Below are positions 32,581 to 41,600 of a stretch of DNA of 64,000 nt, in pieces. Origin of the DNA: Streptomyces sp. G-G2 (lineage in GTDB: Bacteria > Actinomycetota > Actinomycetes > Streptomycetales > Streptomycetaceae); contig NZ_JASISO010000029.1 of the NCBI RefSeq assembly GCF_030063135.1, forward strand, positions 1 to 64,000, written 5' to 3'. How positions within the stretch are numbered: position 1 is the first letter of the stretch; each line of letters opens with the position of its first letter. The position numbers were made by a program, and so were the translations under genes. The notes under the pieces are model-generated. The model worked only from the letters and a program-made list of their open reading frames with translations. It had not been told where the DNA came from and did not search any database.

Positions 32581-33844
32581 TGGGGGCGAGATCCGTCCCC
32601 GCGCCACGGCGGCGCACGGCCACCAGGTCCGACCGCACGTCGCCCGCCTCGGCCTGAGCCCCCGCCGGGGCGGGAACCACCGCCGCGACCGGCTCCTCCC
32701 GCGCGTGGCCGGAGCAGCCGCCGCACGCCGAGCCGCAGCCCGCCGCGCCGGCGTCGGACGAGGCGTCCGAAGCGGACGAACCGCATACGGAAGCCCCCGC
32801 GCCGCCGCCGTGCGAGCCGCAGCCCCCGGCCTGCGCGTCGGAGCGGTGCGCGGGCAGGGTCGACGTACCGGCGCCCTCCACCTCGAAACCGGCGTCCGCG
32901 ATCATGTCGAGGTCGGCCTGACCGGCCTGGCCCTCGCTGGTGAGGTAGTCGCCCAGGAAGATCGAGTTGACCAGGTGCAGGGCGAGCGGCTGCATCGTGC
33001 GCAGGTGCACCTCGCGCCCGCCCGCGAGGCGGACCTCGACGTCGGGGCAGACGAAGCGGACCATCGCGAGGATCCGCAGCGCGCGCTGGGGGGTGAGGTT
33101 CCACTCCTTGGCGAGCGGGGTGCCCTCGAACGGGATCAGGAAGTTGACCGGCACCGAGTCCGGGTCCAGCTCGCGCAGCGAGTAGACGACGTCGACGAGG
33201 TCCTCGTCGCTCTCGCCCATGCCCGCGATCAGGCCGGAGCAGGCGGACAGGCCCGCCGCGTGCGCCTTCTGCACGGTGTCCACGCGGTCCGCGTAGGTGT
33301 GGGTCTTCGTGATCGCCCCGTACGTCGCCTCGGACGTGTTGAGGTTGTGGTTGTAGGCGTCGGCGCCCGCGTCGCGCAGCCGCTCCGCCTGGCCGTCCGA
33401 CAGCAGACCCAGGCAGGCGCAGACCTCGACGTCCTCGTTCTGCTCCTTGATCGCGGCGATGGTCTTGCCGACCCGCTCCACGTCCCGGTCCGTCGGCCCG
33501 CGGCCGCTCGCGACCAGGCACACCCGCTTCGCGCCGCCCGCGACCCCGGCCGCGGCGGCCTGGGAGGCCTCCTCCGGTTTCAGCCAGGTGTACTTCAGGA
33601 TCTCCGCCTTCGAACCCAGGCGCTGGGAACAGTAGGAGCAGTCCTCCGGGCACAGGCCCGACTTCAGGTTGACCAGGTAGTTCAGCTTGACCCGACGCCC
33701 GAACCACTGGCGGCGCACCTTGCCGGCCGCGGCCACCACGTCGAGCAGTTCGTCGTCAGAGGTCGCCAGCACGGCGAGTGCCTCTTCGCGGGTCGGCAGC
33801 TCGCGCCGCAGCCCCTTGTCCACCAGGGTGTTCAGCAGGTCCAT
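32573..33844 (-). CDS. bioB: Biotin synthase with cysteine-rich C-terminal tail
   Basis: A 423-residue radical-SAM enzyme that inserts sulfur into dethiobiotin. The [4Fe-4S] motif C-PED-C-SY-C is at Cys65, Cys69 and Cys72, and the TIM-barrel core runs to about residue 322. The protein then has a ~100-residue extension beyond the usual ~320-350-residue enzyme, with five Cys (about 342, 354, 370, 374, 377), two His and long Gly/Ser/Ala stretches, ending RRRGAGTDLAPNA. The tail may carry metal or sulfur, but this is inference. ATG 33844 has AGGA 8 nt upstream. It is divergent from bioF with a shared palindrome between them. Confidence 0.95.
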   Translation of the reverse strand: MDLLNTLVDKGLRRELPTREEALAVLATSDDELLDVVAAAGKVRRQWFGRRVKLNYLVNLKSGLCPEDCSYCSQRLGSKAEILKYTWLKPEEASQAAAAGVAGGAKRVCLVASGRGPTDRDVERVGKTIAAIKEQNEDVEVCACLGLLSDGQAERLRDAGADAYNHNLNTSEATYGAITKTHTYADRVDTVQKAHAAGLSACSGLIAGMGESDEDLVDVVYSLRELDPDSVPVNFLIPFEGTPLAKEWNLTPQRALRILAMVRFVCPDVEVRLAGGREVHLRTMQPLALHLVNSIFLGDYLTSEGQAGQADLDMIADAGFEVEGAGTSTLPAHRSDAQAGGCGSHGGGAGASVCGSSASDASSDAGAAGCGSACGGCSGHAREEPVAAVVPAPAGAQAEAGDVRSDLVAVRRRGAGTDLAPNA

Positions 33845-33891
33845 GACGCCGATCCTGGACCACACGACCACTCCCGGCCAAGGAGAGATCG

Positions 33892-33914
33892 CACAACATG
33901 GCCGGAACGTTGTG
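33892..33914. promoter_or_regulatory. Second dyad in the bio intergenic region
   Basis: CACAAC (33892-33897) and GTTGTG (33909-33914) are inverted around an 11-nt spacer. They fall on the bioB side, just downstream of the predicted bioB transcription start, where a bound repressor would block elongation. This is weaker evidence than the main palindrome. Confidence 0.35.
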
Positions 33915-33925
33915 TGTGTATCGCC

Positions 33926-33942
33926 ACACCTGACGCAGGTGT
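33926..33942. promoter_or_regulatory. Palindrome covering both divergent bio promoters
   Basis: ACACCTG-ACG-CAGGTGT is a perfect 7-3-7 dyad. For bioF, TGACGC (33931-33936) and TAGGGT (33953-33958) make a -35/-10 pair with 16-bp spacing. For bioB, on the other strand, TGACAC (33944-33939) and GATACA (33922-33917) do the same. Both -35 hexamers overlap the dyad, so one bound regulator could shut off both operons. The sequence does not match the BioQ box I remember, so the regulator is unassigned. Confidence 0.6.
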
Positions 33943-34001
33943 CACCGGCGGCTAGGGTCAGGCGGGTCTGTGGACTGCCGACAAAACCCGAGGACCCGCC
34001 G

Positions 34002-35174
34002 ATGCTCCAGCACACCCCCGACCCCGCCGACGTCTTCGCCTGGACCGACGAAGCGGAGCGGTCCAGGGAGCGCGCCGGGCTGGTCCGGACGCTGCGTCCG
34101 CGCCCCGCTTCCTCGCCCCTGCTCGACCTCGCGAGCAACGACTACCTCGGCCTCTCCCGCCACCCCGGGACCATTCGGGGCGCGGCCGAGGCGGCCGTGC
34201 GCTGGGGAGCCGGGGCCACCGGATCCCGGCTGGTCACCGGCACGACCGAGCTCCACGGGGAGCTGGAGCGCGCGCTCGCCGCGTTCTGCGGGTTCGAGGC
34301 CGCGCTCGTGCTGTCCTCCGGGTACGCCGCCAACCTCGCGGCCGTCACCGCGCTCGGTGACCGGGACTCGCTGGTCGTCTCCGATGCCGGGAACCACGCC
34401 TCGATCGTCGACGGCTGCCGTCTCGCGCGGGCCCGGACCGAGGTGATCCCGCACGCCGATCCGGAGGCCGCGCGCAAGGCGCTGGCCGGGCATCCGGGGC
34501 GGGCGCTGCTGGTCAGCGACTCGGTGTTCTCGGTGGACGGGGACGCGGCGCCGCTCGCCGGGTACGCCGCCGCCTGCCGGGAGTCCGGCGCGGCCCTGGT
34601 CGTGGACGACGCGCACGGGCTCGGGGTGCTCGGCGAGGGGGGCCGCGGCGCGCTGCACGCGGCCGGGCTCGCGGGCGCGCCCGACGTGGTCGCGACGCTG
34701 ACCCTCTCGAAGTCGCTGGGCAGCCAGGGCGGGGCGGTCCTGGGACCGGCCAGGGTGATCCGGCACCTGATCAACACCGCCCGGACCTTCATCTTCGACA
34801 CCGGACTGGCCCCGGCCGCCGCGGGCGCCGCCCTCGCGAGCCTGCGCCTGCTCCAGCGGGAACCGGAACGCGCGGCCCGGGCCCGGGAGGTGGCCACCCT
34901 GCTGTACGGACGGCTCACGGCGTCCGGCCTGACCGCGGCCCGGCCGGACGCGGCCGTGGTGTCGGTACGGGCCCCGTCGGCCGCGGCGGCACTGCGCTGG
35001 GCCGCCGACTGCCGCGAGGCGGGACTGTCCGTGGGGTGCTTCCGGCCGCCGTCCGTGCCGGACGGCATCTCCCGGCTGCGGCTGACCGCCCGGGGGGATC
35101 TCACGGGGGAGGAGATCACCCGGGCCGTGGACACGATCGTGAGCACCGCGCCCGCCGGAGCCACGGACCACTGA
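34002..35174 (+). CDS. bioF: 8-amino-7-oxononanoate synthase
   Basis: A 390-residue alpha-oxoamine synthase that condenses pimeloyl thioester with alanine, the first step of biotin ring assembly. Motifs: LASNDYLGLSRHP, GAGATGSRLVTGTTELHGEL, VVDDAHGLGVLGEGGRG (PLP Asp/His) and TLSKSLGSQGGAVLG with the Schiff-base Lys. ATG 34002 begins MLQHTPDPADVFAW. It is divergent from bioBAD and followed at once by a hairpin terminator. Confidence 0.95.
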   Translation: MLQHTPDPADVFAWTDEAERSRERAGLVRTLRPRPASSPLLDLASNDYLGLSRHPGTIRGAAEAAVRWGAGATGSRLVTGTTELHGELERALAAFCGFEAALVLSSGYAANLAAVTALGDRDSLVVSDAGNHASIVDGCRLARARTEVIPHADPEAARKALAGHPGRALLVSDSVFSVDGDAAPLAGYAAACRESGAALVVDDAHGLGVLGEGGRGALHAAGLAGAPDVVATLTLSKSLGSQGGAVLGPARVIRHLINTARTFIFDTGLAPAAAGAALASLRLLQREPERAARAREVATLLYGRLTASGLTAARPDAAVVSVRAPSAAAALRWAADCREAGLSVGCFRPPSVPDGISRLRLTARGDLTGEEITRAVDTIVSTAPAGATDH

Positions 35175-35193
35175 ACCGCCGCGAGGGGCGGTT
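35174..35193. terminator. Bidirectional hairpin between bioF and DUF397 gene
   Basis: AACCGCC (35174-35180) and GGCGGTT (35187-35193) form a 7-bp stem with a 6-nt loop exactly between the convergent stop codons. Confidence 0.7.
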
Positions 35194-35413
35194 ACCGGGC
35201 GAGGTCCGCCCGTACCAGGGTGAGGAAACCGTCCCAGGCGGGCCCGGTGAAGAGCACGGCCGGGCCGTCCGACCGCTTGGAGTCGCGGACGGCCAGCAGG
35301 CCGCCGCTGAGGACGGCGGTTTCCACGCAGTTGTTCATTCCGGTGCTGCGGCTGCTGCGCCGCCACCGCGCGCTGTTCAGAAGTCCGCTGGTGGACAAGG
35401 GGGTTGCGGACAC
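35192..35413 (-). CDS. DUF397 domain protein
   Basis: A 73-residue DUF397 protein. The signature runs WRRSSRSTGMNNCVETAVL, then LLAVRDSKRSDGPAVLFTG and ends AWDGFLTLVRADLAR. DUF397 proteins in Streptomyces are encoded beside DUF5753-type XRE regulators (whiJ-like loci) and are thought to modulate them. The gene lies 12 bp after the XRE gene in the same orientation. Confidence 0.93.
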   Translation of the reverse strand: MSATPLSTSGLLNSARWRRSSRSTGMNNCVETAVLSGGLLAVRDSKRSDGPAVLFTGPAWDGFLTLVRADLAR

Positions 35414-35425
35414 GGGGGTGCCTCC

Positions 35426-36334
35426 TTACGCGTCGTCAGCGAGTGCGCTGATCAGATCCGACGAGTCCTGGGGCGGGAGGGCGTGCGCCTGAATGGTGCG
35501 GAACGCGGCGCTGTACGCCTCTAGGTCTTCCTTCCGCTCCAGATAGAGGCTACTCGTCAAATGGTCGAGTACGACCACATCCAGATCGGCGATGTTCGGA
35601 AATGAGAAAATTACGAACGGTCCGGTCAGGCCGAGATGCCCCCCCACCCTGAACGGCAGTACCTGGAGCCGCACTTGGGGCAGCCGCGCCACCTCCACCA
35701 GGTACCGCAGCTGCTCCTCCATCACCCCCGGACCCCCGATCTGCCGCCGCAGCACCGCCTCGTCGAGCACCGCGCTCAGCTCCAGCGGCGGATCCGTCCG
35801 CAGAACCGACTGCCGGGCCAGCCGTACGTCGACCAGCGCGTCCACCTTCGGCTCCGGCAGCCCCCCGAGCGCGGCCCGGGTCACCGCCCGGGCGTAGGCG
35901 GGGGTCTGGAGCAGCCCCGGGACCACCGACAGCTCCACCGTGCGCGCCGAGCGGGCCCCGGCCTCCAGGCTGATGAAGTCCCGGTACTCCTGCGGCAGCA
36001 GCCCCCGGTAGTCGTGCCACCACTGGGGGCCGCGCCCGATCTCGCCGCCGCCGCTGCCCGTTCCGGTTCCGGTTCCGCTTCCGGGTCCGGCCGCCGAGGC
36101 CGACAGCGCCTCCAGCAGCGCGCGCTGCTGGTCGCCCACGCCCCCGTACGCGTCGAGCAGGAGCCGGACGTCCTCGGGCTTCACGCCACTGCGGCCGGTC
36201 TCGATCCGGCTGATCTTCGACTGGTGCCATCCGACGATCCGGGCCGCCTCACCACTGGTGAGTCCGGACCGGTCGCGCAAGGCGCGCAGTTCCTCGCCGA
36301 GCTTGCGCCTGCGTACCGCGGGACCATGCTGCAC
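35426..36334 (-). CDS. XRE helix-turn-helix regulator with DUF5753 domain (WhiJ-like)
   Basis: A 302-residue regulator. The HTH (about 8-65) includes LTSGEAARIVGWHQSKISRIE. The DUF5753 sensor domain (about 105-290) includes the WWHDYRGLLPQEYRDFISLE and VVPGLLQTPAYARA stretches. GTG 36334 is preceded by AAGGAGG at 5-nt spacing, which sets the start and excludes the longer frame. A Gly/Thr/Ser-rich linker separates the domains. With DUF397 and the divergent ATPase it makes the three-gene whiJ/abaA-type cassette, variants of which influence development and antibiotic production. Confidence 0.93.
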   Translation of the reverse strand: MQHGPAVRRRKLGEELRALRDRSGLTSGEAARIVGWHQSKISRIETGRSGVKPEDVRLLLDAYGGVGDQQRALLEALSASAAGPGSGTGTGTGSGGGEIGRGPQWWHDYRGLLPQEYRDFISLEAGARSARTVELSVVPGLLQTPAYARAVTRAALGGLPEPKVDALVDVRLARQSVLRTDPPLELSAVLDEAVLRRQIGGPGVMEEQLRYLVEVARLPQVRLQVLPFRVGGHLGLTGPFVIFSFPNIADLDVVVLDHLTSSLYLERKEDLEAYSAAFRTIQAHALPPQDSSDLISALADDA

Positions 36335-36529
36335 ACCCGCCTCCTTCCACCGGCACAGCTCGCACCAGTCTGCCGTCCAAATACGCTCTTCCGTAGCAGA
36401 GTTCACCGCAACGAGCGACAGATATATGCAGATCTTGGGTGAACGGCAGCCGGAGCGGGACAATGAATGGCACTCTGGCGCTCAGCACAGATCCGGGGCA
36501 TTGCGCTCCGGTGGGAAAGGGACCGCGCC

Positions 36530-36967
36530 ATGGCAGACCACCTGGAAGCATCCGTCACCCTGCCGAGCGATCCCGCCTCGGTCTCCATGGCCCGCCGCTA
36601 CGTGGCGGACGTGCTCAGTGGATGGGGACTTCCCGATGACGCCGACACCGCGGACACCGTCCGGCTGATCGTCTCGGAACTCGCCACGAACGCGGTGCAG
36701 CACACCTTCGGGCAGTCGCCGACCTTCACGGTCGATGTCCGGCTGGAGCGCGAGGAGACCCTCCGGGTGGGTGTGACCGACAGCCACCCGCGCTGGCCCA
36801 AGCGGCTCCCGGCAGCGGTCCAGCAGGACAACGGCCGGGGCATGGTGATCATCCGCTGGCTCGCCGCGGAATCGGGCGGCCGGCTCTCGGTCAGCCCGAC
36901 CGAGGACGGCGGCAAGACCGTGTGGATCGCCCTGCCCTGGACCGTCCCCGCCGTGCAGCAGTTCTGA
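36530..36967 (+). CDS. ATP-binding protein, RsbW-like anti-sigma kinase fold
   Basis: A 145-residue HATPase_c protein. The N box LIVSELATNAVQHTFG and the G boxes DSHPRWP and DNGRGMVIIRWLA are present, and it ends WIALPW. This is the stand-alone GHKL fold used by RsbW/SpoIIAB anti-sigma kinases and the AbaA-type partners of whiJ loci. ATG 36530 is favoured by an AGGGA 9 nt upstream. It is divergent from the XRE gene. A kinase role on an anti-sigma or STAS partner is inferred; no such partner is encoded here. Confidence 0.92.
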   Translation: MADHLEASVTLPSDPASVSMARRYVADVLSGWGLPDDADTADTVRLIVSELATNAVQHTFGQSPTFTVDVRLEREETLRVGVTDSHPRWPKRLPAAVQQDNGRGMVIIRWLAAESGGRLSVSPTEDGGKTVWIALPWTVPAVQQF

Positions 36968-37051
36968 CGGGAGCGCTCCGGGGTCCGGGTGGTCTTCACG
37001 GGCGTCCAGGCGGTCTTCGCGGGTCCGCGCGGCCCGGCACGCCCCAGCCGA

Positions 37052-37441
37052 CTAGCCGAGCCCGCGCTCGGAGGCGCTGCGCTCTATGCACAGCTCGTTG
37101 CCCTCGGGGTCGGTCAGCGTGACCCAGCCGGTGCCGTCCGCGCGGCGATGGTCGCCGAACACCTTCGCGCCGAGGCCGACCAGACGCTCCACGGTCTCGT
37201 CGCGCGTGCCCGTGGGAGGTGAGATGTCCAGGTGTACCCGGTTCTTCACGCTCTTGGCGTCGGGGACCTGGACGAACAGCAGCCCCGGCACGCCCGGCTG
37301 GTCGGTGGTCAGCAGGATCTCGGAGTCGCCCTCGACGTCGTCCGCCTGCATGGCGTAGCCGGTGACGGCCGACCAGAAGGCGGCGACCTTGTAGGGGTCG
37401 AGGGCGTCGAAGGTGATATGGCGTACGGGGTTGTAGTACAC
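37052..37441 (-). CDS. VOC-family (glyoxalase/bleomycin resistance-like) protein
   Basis: A 129-residue protein with the VOC beta-alpha-beta-beta-beta pattern: VRHITFDALDPYKVAAFWSA at the start, KNRVHLDISPP in the middle and WVTLTDPEGNELCIER at the end. The terminal Glu is a usual metal ligand, but the first-strand His lacks the full glyoxalase I set. The substrate is unknown. It is convergent with the ATPase and divergent from ureA. Confidence 0.88.
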   Translation of the reverse strand: MYYNPVRHITFDALDPYKVAAFWSAVTGYAMQADDVEGDSEILLTTDQPGVPGLLFVQVPDAKSVKNRVHLDISPPTGTRDETVERLVGLGAKVFGDHRRADGTGWVTLTDPEGNELCIERSASERGLG

Positions 37442-37678
37442 GGTTCTCCCTTTCCGGGGGCGGGTCGCCCGCCGTCAACCTACCTCCGTATACGACGCGG
37501 ACCCCGGGCATTTACGGCCCCCGAACCCGGTCCCCGGTGGAAACGTGAGTTAACGCGACGGAAAACTCGGCGCCCTAGCGTGGCCCGGGTCCAGCTCCGG
37601 AGCGCGGGCCGGACGCGGGCTCCTGGCGTCTGTATTCAGCCAAGACCTGGCAAAGCAACGGTGTGTGGCGCTCAAAGT

Positions 37679-37739
37679 CTTGCCCCCGGTTGGGCAAGAA
37701 CTGCTTGAGCCGCATAAGAGCAGGTCAACAGAGTGTTGA
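37679..37739. promoter_or_regulatory. Two dyads and promoter upstream of the urease operon
   Basis: CTTGCCC (37679-37685) pairs with GGGCAAG (37692-37698), and TCAACA-GAG-TGTTGA forms a perfect dyad at 37725-37739. Between them, TTGGGC (37690-37695) and CATAAG (37713-37718) make a -35/-10 pair with 17-bp spacing. The second dyad would lie at the transcription start, as a repressor site. Urease genes are commonly nitrogen-regulated; I cannot name the regulator. Confidence 0.45.
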
Positions 37740-37798
37740 AGGCGGATAGGGTCTCGCACGGCGCGCAGTTGATCATGTCCAGAAACCGGGTGATACGG

Positions 37799-38101
37799 GT
37801 GCAACTCACACCGCATGAGCAGGAAAGACTCCTCATTCACGTGGCGGCCGACGTGGCCGAGAAGCGAAGGGCGCGCGGGGTGCTCCTCAACCACCCCGAG
37901 GTGATCGCACTGATCACCACCCACATTCTCGAAGGGGCCCGCGACGGGCGGACCGTGGCCGAACTCATGGCCTCCGGACGGACCGTGCTGACCAGGGCGG
38001 AGGTCATGGAGGGCATCCCCGAGATGATCCACGACGTCCAGGTCGAGGCCACGTTCCCCGACGGGACCAAGCTCGTCACCGTCCACGACCCCATCGTCTG
38101 A
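37799..38101 (+). CDS. ureA: Urease subunit gamma
   Basis: A 100-residue urease gamma subunit starting VQLTPHEQERLLIHVAADVA. The whole chain matches the family length and ends GTKLVTVHDPIV. I chose GTG 37799 because the family starts here; an in-frame ATG at 37775 would add MSRNRVIR. Neither has a strong ribosome-binding site. It forms the structural enzyme with UreB and UreC and opens the operon ureABCFGD. Confidence 0.95.
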   Translation: MQLTPHEQERLLIHVAADVAEKRRARGVLLNHPEVIALITTHILEGARDGRTVAELMASGRTVLTRAEVMEGIPEMIHDVQVEATFPDGTKLVTVHDPIV

Positions 38102-38115
38102 GAGGGAGTACCCGC

Positions 38116-38427
38116 ATGATCCCCGGCGAGATCCGCTTCGGGGACGGGCCGGTGCGCCTCAACGAGGGCCGCGCCGTCACCCGTCTCACCGTGCTCAACG
38201 CCGCCGACCGGCCCGTCCAGGTCGGCTCCCACTACCACTTCGCCGAGGTCAACCCCGGCCTCGACTTCGACCGTTCGGCCGCCCACGGGCTCCGGCTGAA
38301 CATCGCCGCCGGTACGGCGGTCCGCTTCGAGCCGGGCATCCCGGTCGCGGTGGAACTCGTACCGCTGGCGGGGCTGCGCACCGTGCCGGGCCTGCGCGGG
38401 GAAACGGGAGGGCCGCTCGATGGCTGA
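38116..38427 (+). CDS. ureB: Urease subunit beta
   Basis: A 103-residue beta subunit: MIPGEIRFGDGPVRLNEGR at the start and VQVGSHYHFAEVNPGLDFDR in the middle are the standard motifs. It lies 14 bp after ureA with GAGGGAG upstream and overlaps ureC by 8 nt. Confidence 0.96.
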   Translation: MIPGEIRFGDGPVRLNEGRAVTRLTVLNAADRPVQVGSHYHFAEVNPGLDFDRSAAHGLRLNIAAGTAVRFEPGIPVAVELVPLAGLRTVPGLRGETGGPLDG

Positions 38428-40141
38428 GCTGTCGCGTCAGGAGTACGCCGACCTGTTCGGGCCCACCGCGGGTGACCGGATCCGGCTGGCCGACACCGAC
38501 CTCTTCGTAGAGATCGAGGAGGACCTCAGCGGAGGCCCCGGACGCTCCGGCGACGAAGCGGTCTTCGGCGGCGGCAAGGTGATCCGCGAATCGATGGGCC
38601 AGGCCCGCACCACGCGCGCCGAGGGCGCCCCCGACACGGTGATCACCGGCGCGGTCGTGCTGGACCACTGGGGCATCGTGAAGGCCGACATCGGCATGCG
38701 CGACGGCCGGATCTGCGGGATCGGCAAGGCGGGTAACCCCGACACCATGGACGGGGTGCACCCCGCCCTGATCATCGGCCCCGAGACCGAGATCATCGCA
38801 GGCAACGGGAAGATCATCACCGCGGGCGGCATCGACACCCACGTCCACTTCATCTCGCCGACCATCATCGACGAGGCCCTCGCCTCCGGCATCACCACCC
38901 TCGTCGGCGGCGGCACCGGACCCGCCGAGGGCTCGAAGGCGACCACCGTCACCCCCGGCCGCTGGCACCTGGGCCGGATGTTCGCCGCGCTGGAGAACGC
39001 CCCGGTCAACATCGGGCTCCTGGGCAAGGGCACCACCATGTCCCGCGACGCCATGTACGCGCAGCTGCGCGGCGGCGCGCTCGGGTTCAAGATCCACGAG
39101 GACTGGGGGGCCACTCCCGCCGTCATAGACGCCTGCCTGAGCGTCTGCGACGAGACCGGGGCCCAGGTCGCCATCCACACCGACACTCTCAACGAGGCGG
39201 GCTTCGTCGCCGACACCCTCGCGGCCATCGGCGGGCGGACCATCCACTCGTACCACACCGAGGGGGCGGGCGGCGGGCACGCGCCCGACATCATCACCGT
39301 GGTCTCGGAGCCGAACATCCTGCCCAGCTCGACCAACCCGACCCGGCCGCACACCGTCAACACCATCGAGGAACACCTCGACATGCTGATGGTCTGCCAC
39401 CACCTCAACCCCGCCGTTCCCGAGGACCTCGCCTTCGCCGAGTCCCGGATCAGGCCCTCCACCATCGCCGCCGAGGACGTCCTGCACGACCTGGGTGCCA
39501 TCTCGATCATCTCCTCCGACGCCCAGGCGATGGGCCGGATCGGCGAGGTCGTCATGCGCACCTGGCAGACCGCGCACGTGATGAAGAAGCGTCGCGGCTT
39601 CCTGCCCGGCGACGGCCCCGCCGACAACCACCGGGCCCGCCGTTACGTCGCCAAGTACACGATCAACCCGGCCGTCGCCCAGGGCCTCGCCCGCGAGGTC
39701 GGCTCGGTCGAACCGGGCAAGCTCGCCGACCTGGTGATGTGGACGCCCGCCTTCTTCGGGGTCAAGCCCGAGGTGGTCATCAAGGGCGGCCAGATCGCGT
39801 ACGCGCAGATGGGCGACGCCAACGGCTCCATCCCCACCCCCCAGCCGGTGCTGCCCCGCCCGATGTTCGGCGCCACCGGCCGCTCGCCGGCCTACAACTC
39901 GCTCAACTTCACCTCCCAGCCGGCCATCGACGACGGCCTGCCCGAACGTCTGGGCCTTGGCAAGGAGTTCGTCGCGATCGAGAGCACCCGCAAGGTCACC
40001 AAGGAGGACATGCGCAACAACGACGCGCGCCCGCGCGTCGAGGTCGACGCCGACACCTTCACGGTGACCATCGACGGCGAAGCCGTGGAACCCGCCCCCG
40101 CGGCGGAACTCCCCATGGCCCAGCGCTACTTCCTCTTCTAG
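38420..40141 (+). CDS. ureC: Urease subunit alpha (catalytic)
   Basis: A 573-residue catalytic subunit that hydrolyses urea to ammonia and carbamate at a di-nickel centre. Visible ligands: GGIDTHVHFISP (His pair), GFKIHEDWGATP (carbamylated Lys), AIHTDTLNE and HSYHTEGAGGGHAP (Ni His). The mobile flap MVCHHLNP carries the catalytic His. The end SAMQRYFLF-like PMAQRYFLF is canonical. All residues needed for activity appear intact. Confidence 0.98.
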   Translation: MAELSRQEYADLFGPTAGDRIRLADTDLFVEIEEDLSGGPGRSGDEAVFGGGKVIRESMGQARTTRAEGAPDTVITGAVVLDHWGIVKADIGMRDGRICGIGKAGNPDTMDGVHPALIIGPETEIIAGNGKIITAGGIDTHVHFISPTIIDEALASGITTLVGGGTGPAEGSKATTVTPGRWHLGRMFAALENAPVNIGLLGKGTTMSRDAMYAQLRGGALGFKIHEDWGATPAVIDACLSVCDETGAQVAIHTDTLNEAGFVADTLAAIGGRTIHSYHTEGAGGGHAPDIITVVSEPNILPSSTNPTRPHTVNTIEEHLDMLMVCHHLNPAVPEDLAFAESRIRPSTIAAEDVLHDLGAISIISSDAQAMGRIGEVVMRTWQTAHVMKKRRGFLPGDGPADNHRARRYVAKYTINPAVAQGLAREVGSVEPGKLADLVMWTPAFFGVKPEVVIKGGQIAYAQMGDANGSIPTPQPVLPRPMFGATGRSPAYNSLNFTSQPAIDDGLPERLGLGKEFVAIESTRKVTKEDMRNNDARPRVEVDADTFTVTIDGEAVEPAPAAELPMAQRYFLF

Positions 40142-40158
40142 ATGAGGGGCTTCCTCCG

Positions 40159-40833
40159 ATGAGCCGCGCCGCGCTGCTCGTCCTCGCCGACGGCCGCTTC
40201 CCCGCCGGAGGCCACGCGCACTCCGGCGGGGCCGAGGCCGCCGTCAAGGCGGGCCGGATCCACGACGACGTCACCCTCGAAGCGTTCTGCCGCGGCAGGC
40301 TGCGCACCGCTGGGCTCGTCGCGGCGGCCCTCGCCGCCGCGGCCGCCCTCGGCATGGATCCCGCCGTCCTGGACGCCGCGGCCGACGCCCGTACGCCGTC
40401 CCCCGCACTGCGGGCCGCGGCGCGCAGGCTCGGCCGCCAGTTGCTCCGGGCCGCCCGGGCCACCTGGCCCTCGCCGGAACTCGAAGCGGTGGCGGCCGCG
40501 TTCCCGCGCGGGGCCCACCAGCCCGTGGTGCTCGGCGTCACCGCCCGAGCCGCCGGGCTCGGGCCGCTCGACACCGCCCACGTGGCGGCGTACGAGGCCG
40601 TCGGGGGACCGGCGACCGCGACCGTACGGCTCCTGGGCCTAGACCCCTTCGAGGCCAGCGGGGTGCTCGCCCGCCTCGCCCCGGCCCTGGACGAGGTGGC
40701 CGCGCAGGCCGCCGACGCCGCGCGGCTCGCGCTCTCGGCCGGAGTGGAGGCCCTGCCCGCCTGCTCCTCCCCGCTGCTGGAGATCGCCGCCGAAGCCCAC
40801 GCGGGCTGGCCCGTCCGGCTCTTCGCCTCCTGA
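40159..40833 (+). CDS. ureF: Urease accessory protein UreF
   Basis: A 224-residue helical accessory protein that acts with UreD and UreG to load nickel. It opens ALLVLADGRFPAGGHAHSGG, the family's conserved N-terminal motif, and ends ACSSPLLEIAAEAHAGWP. ATG 40159 is 17 bp after the ureC stop. The core is rich in Ala, as expected in this GC context. Confidence 0.93.
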   Translation: MSRAALLVLADGRFPAGGHAHSGGAEAAVKAGRIHDDVTLEAFCRGRLRTAGLVAAALAAAAALGMDPAVLDAAADARTPSPALRAAARRLGRQLLRAARATWPSPELEAVAAAFPRGAHQPVVLGVTARAAGLGPLDTAHVAAYEAVGGPATATVRLLGLDPFEASGVLARLAPALDEVAAQAADAARLALSAGVEALPACSSPLLEIAAEAHAGWPVRLFAS

Positions 40834-40913
40834 GCCGCCCGAGGCTCCTAGCCTCCTGAGCTGTCCGAGCCGCCCGCTCCTCCTGCCCCGATCGACCTCC
40901 CCAAGGAGCTTCC

Positions 40914-41596
<683 letters not shown>

Positions 41597-41600
<4 letters not shown>

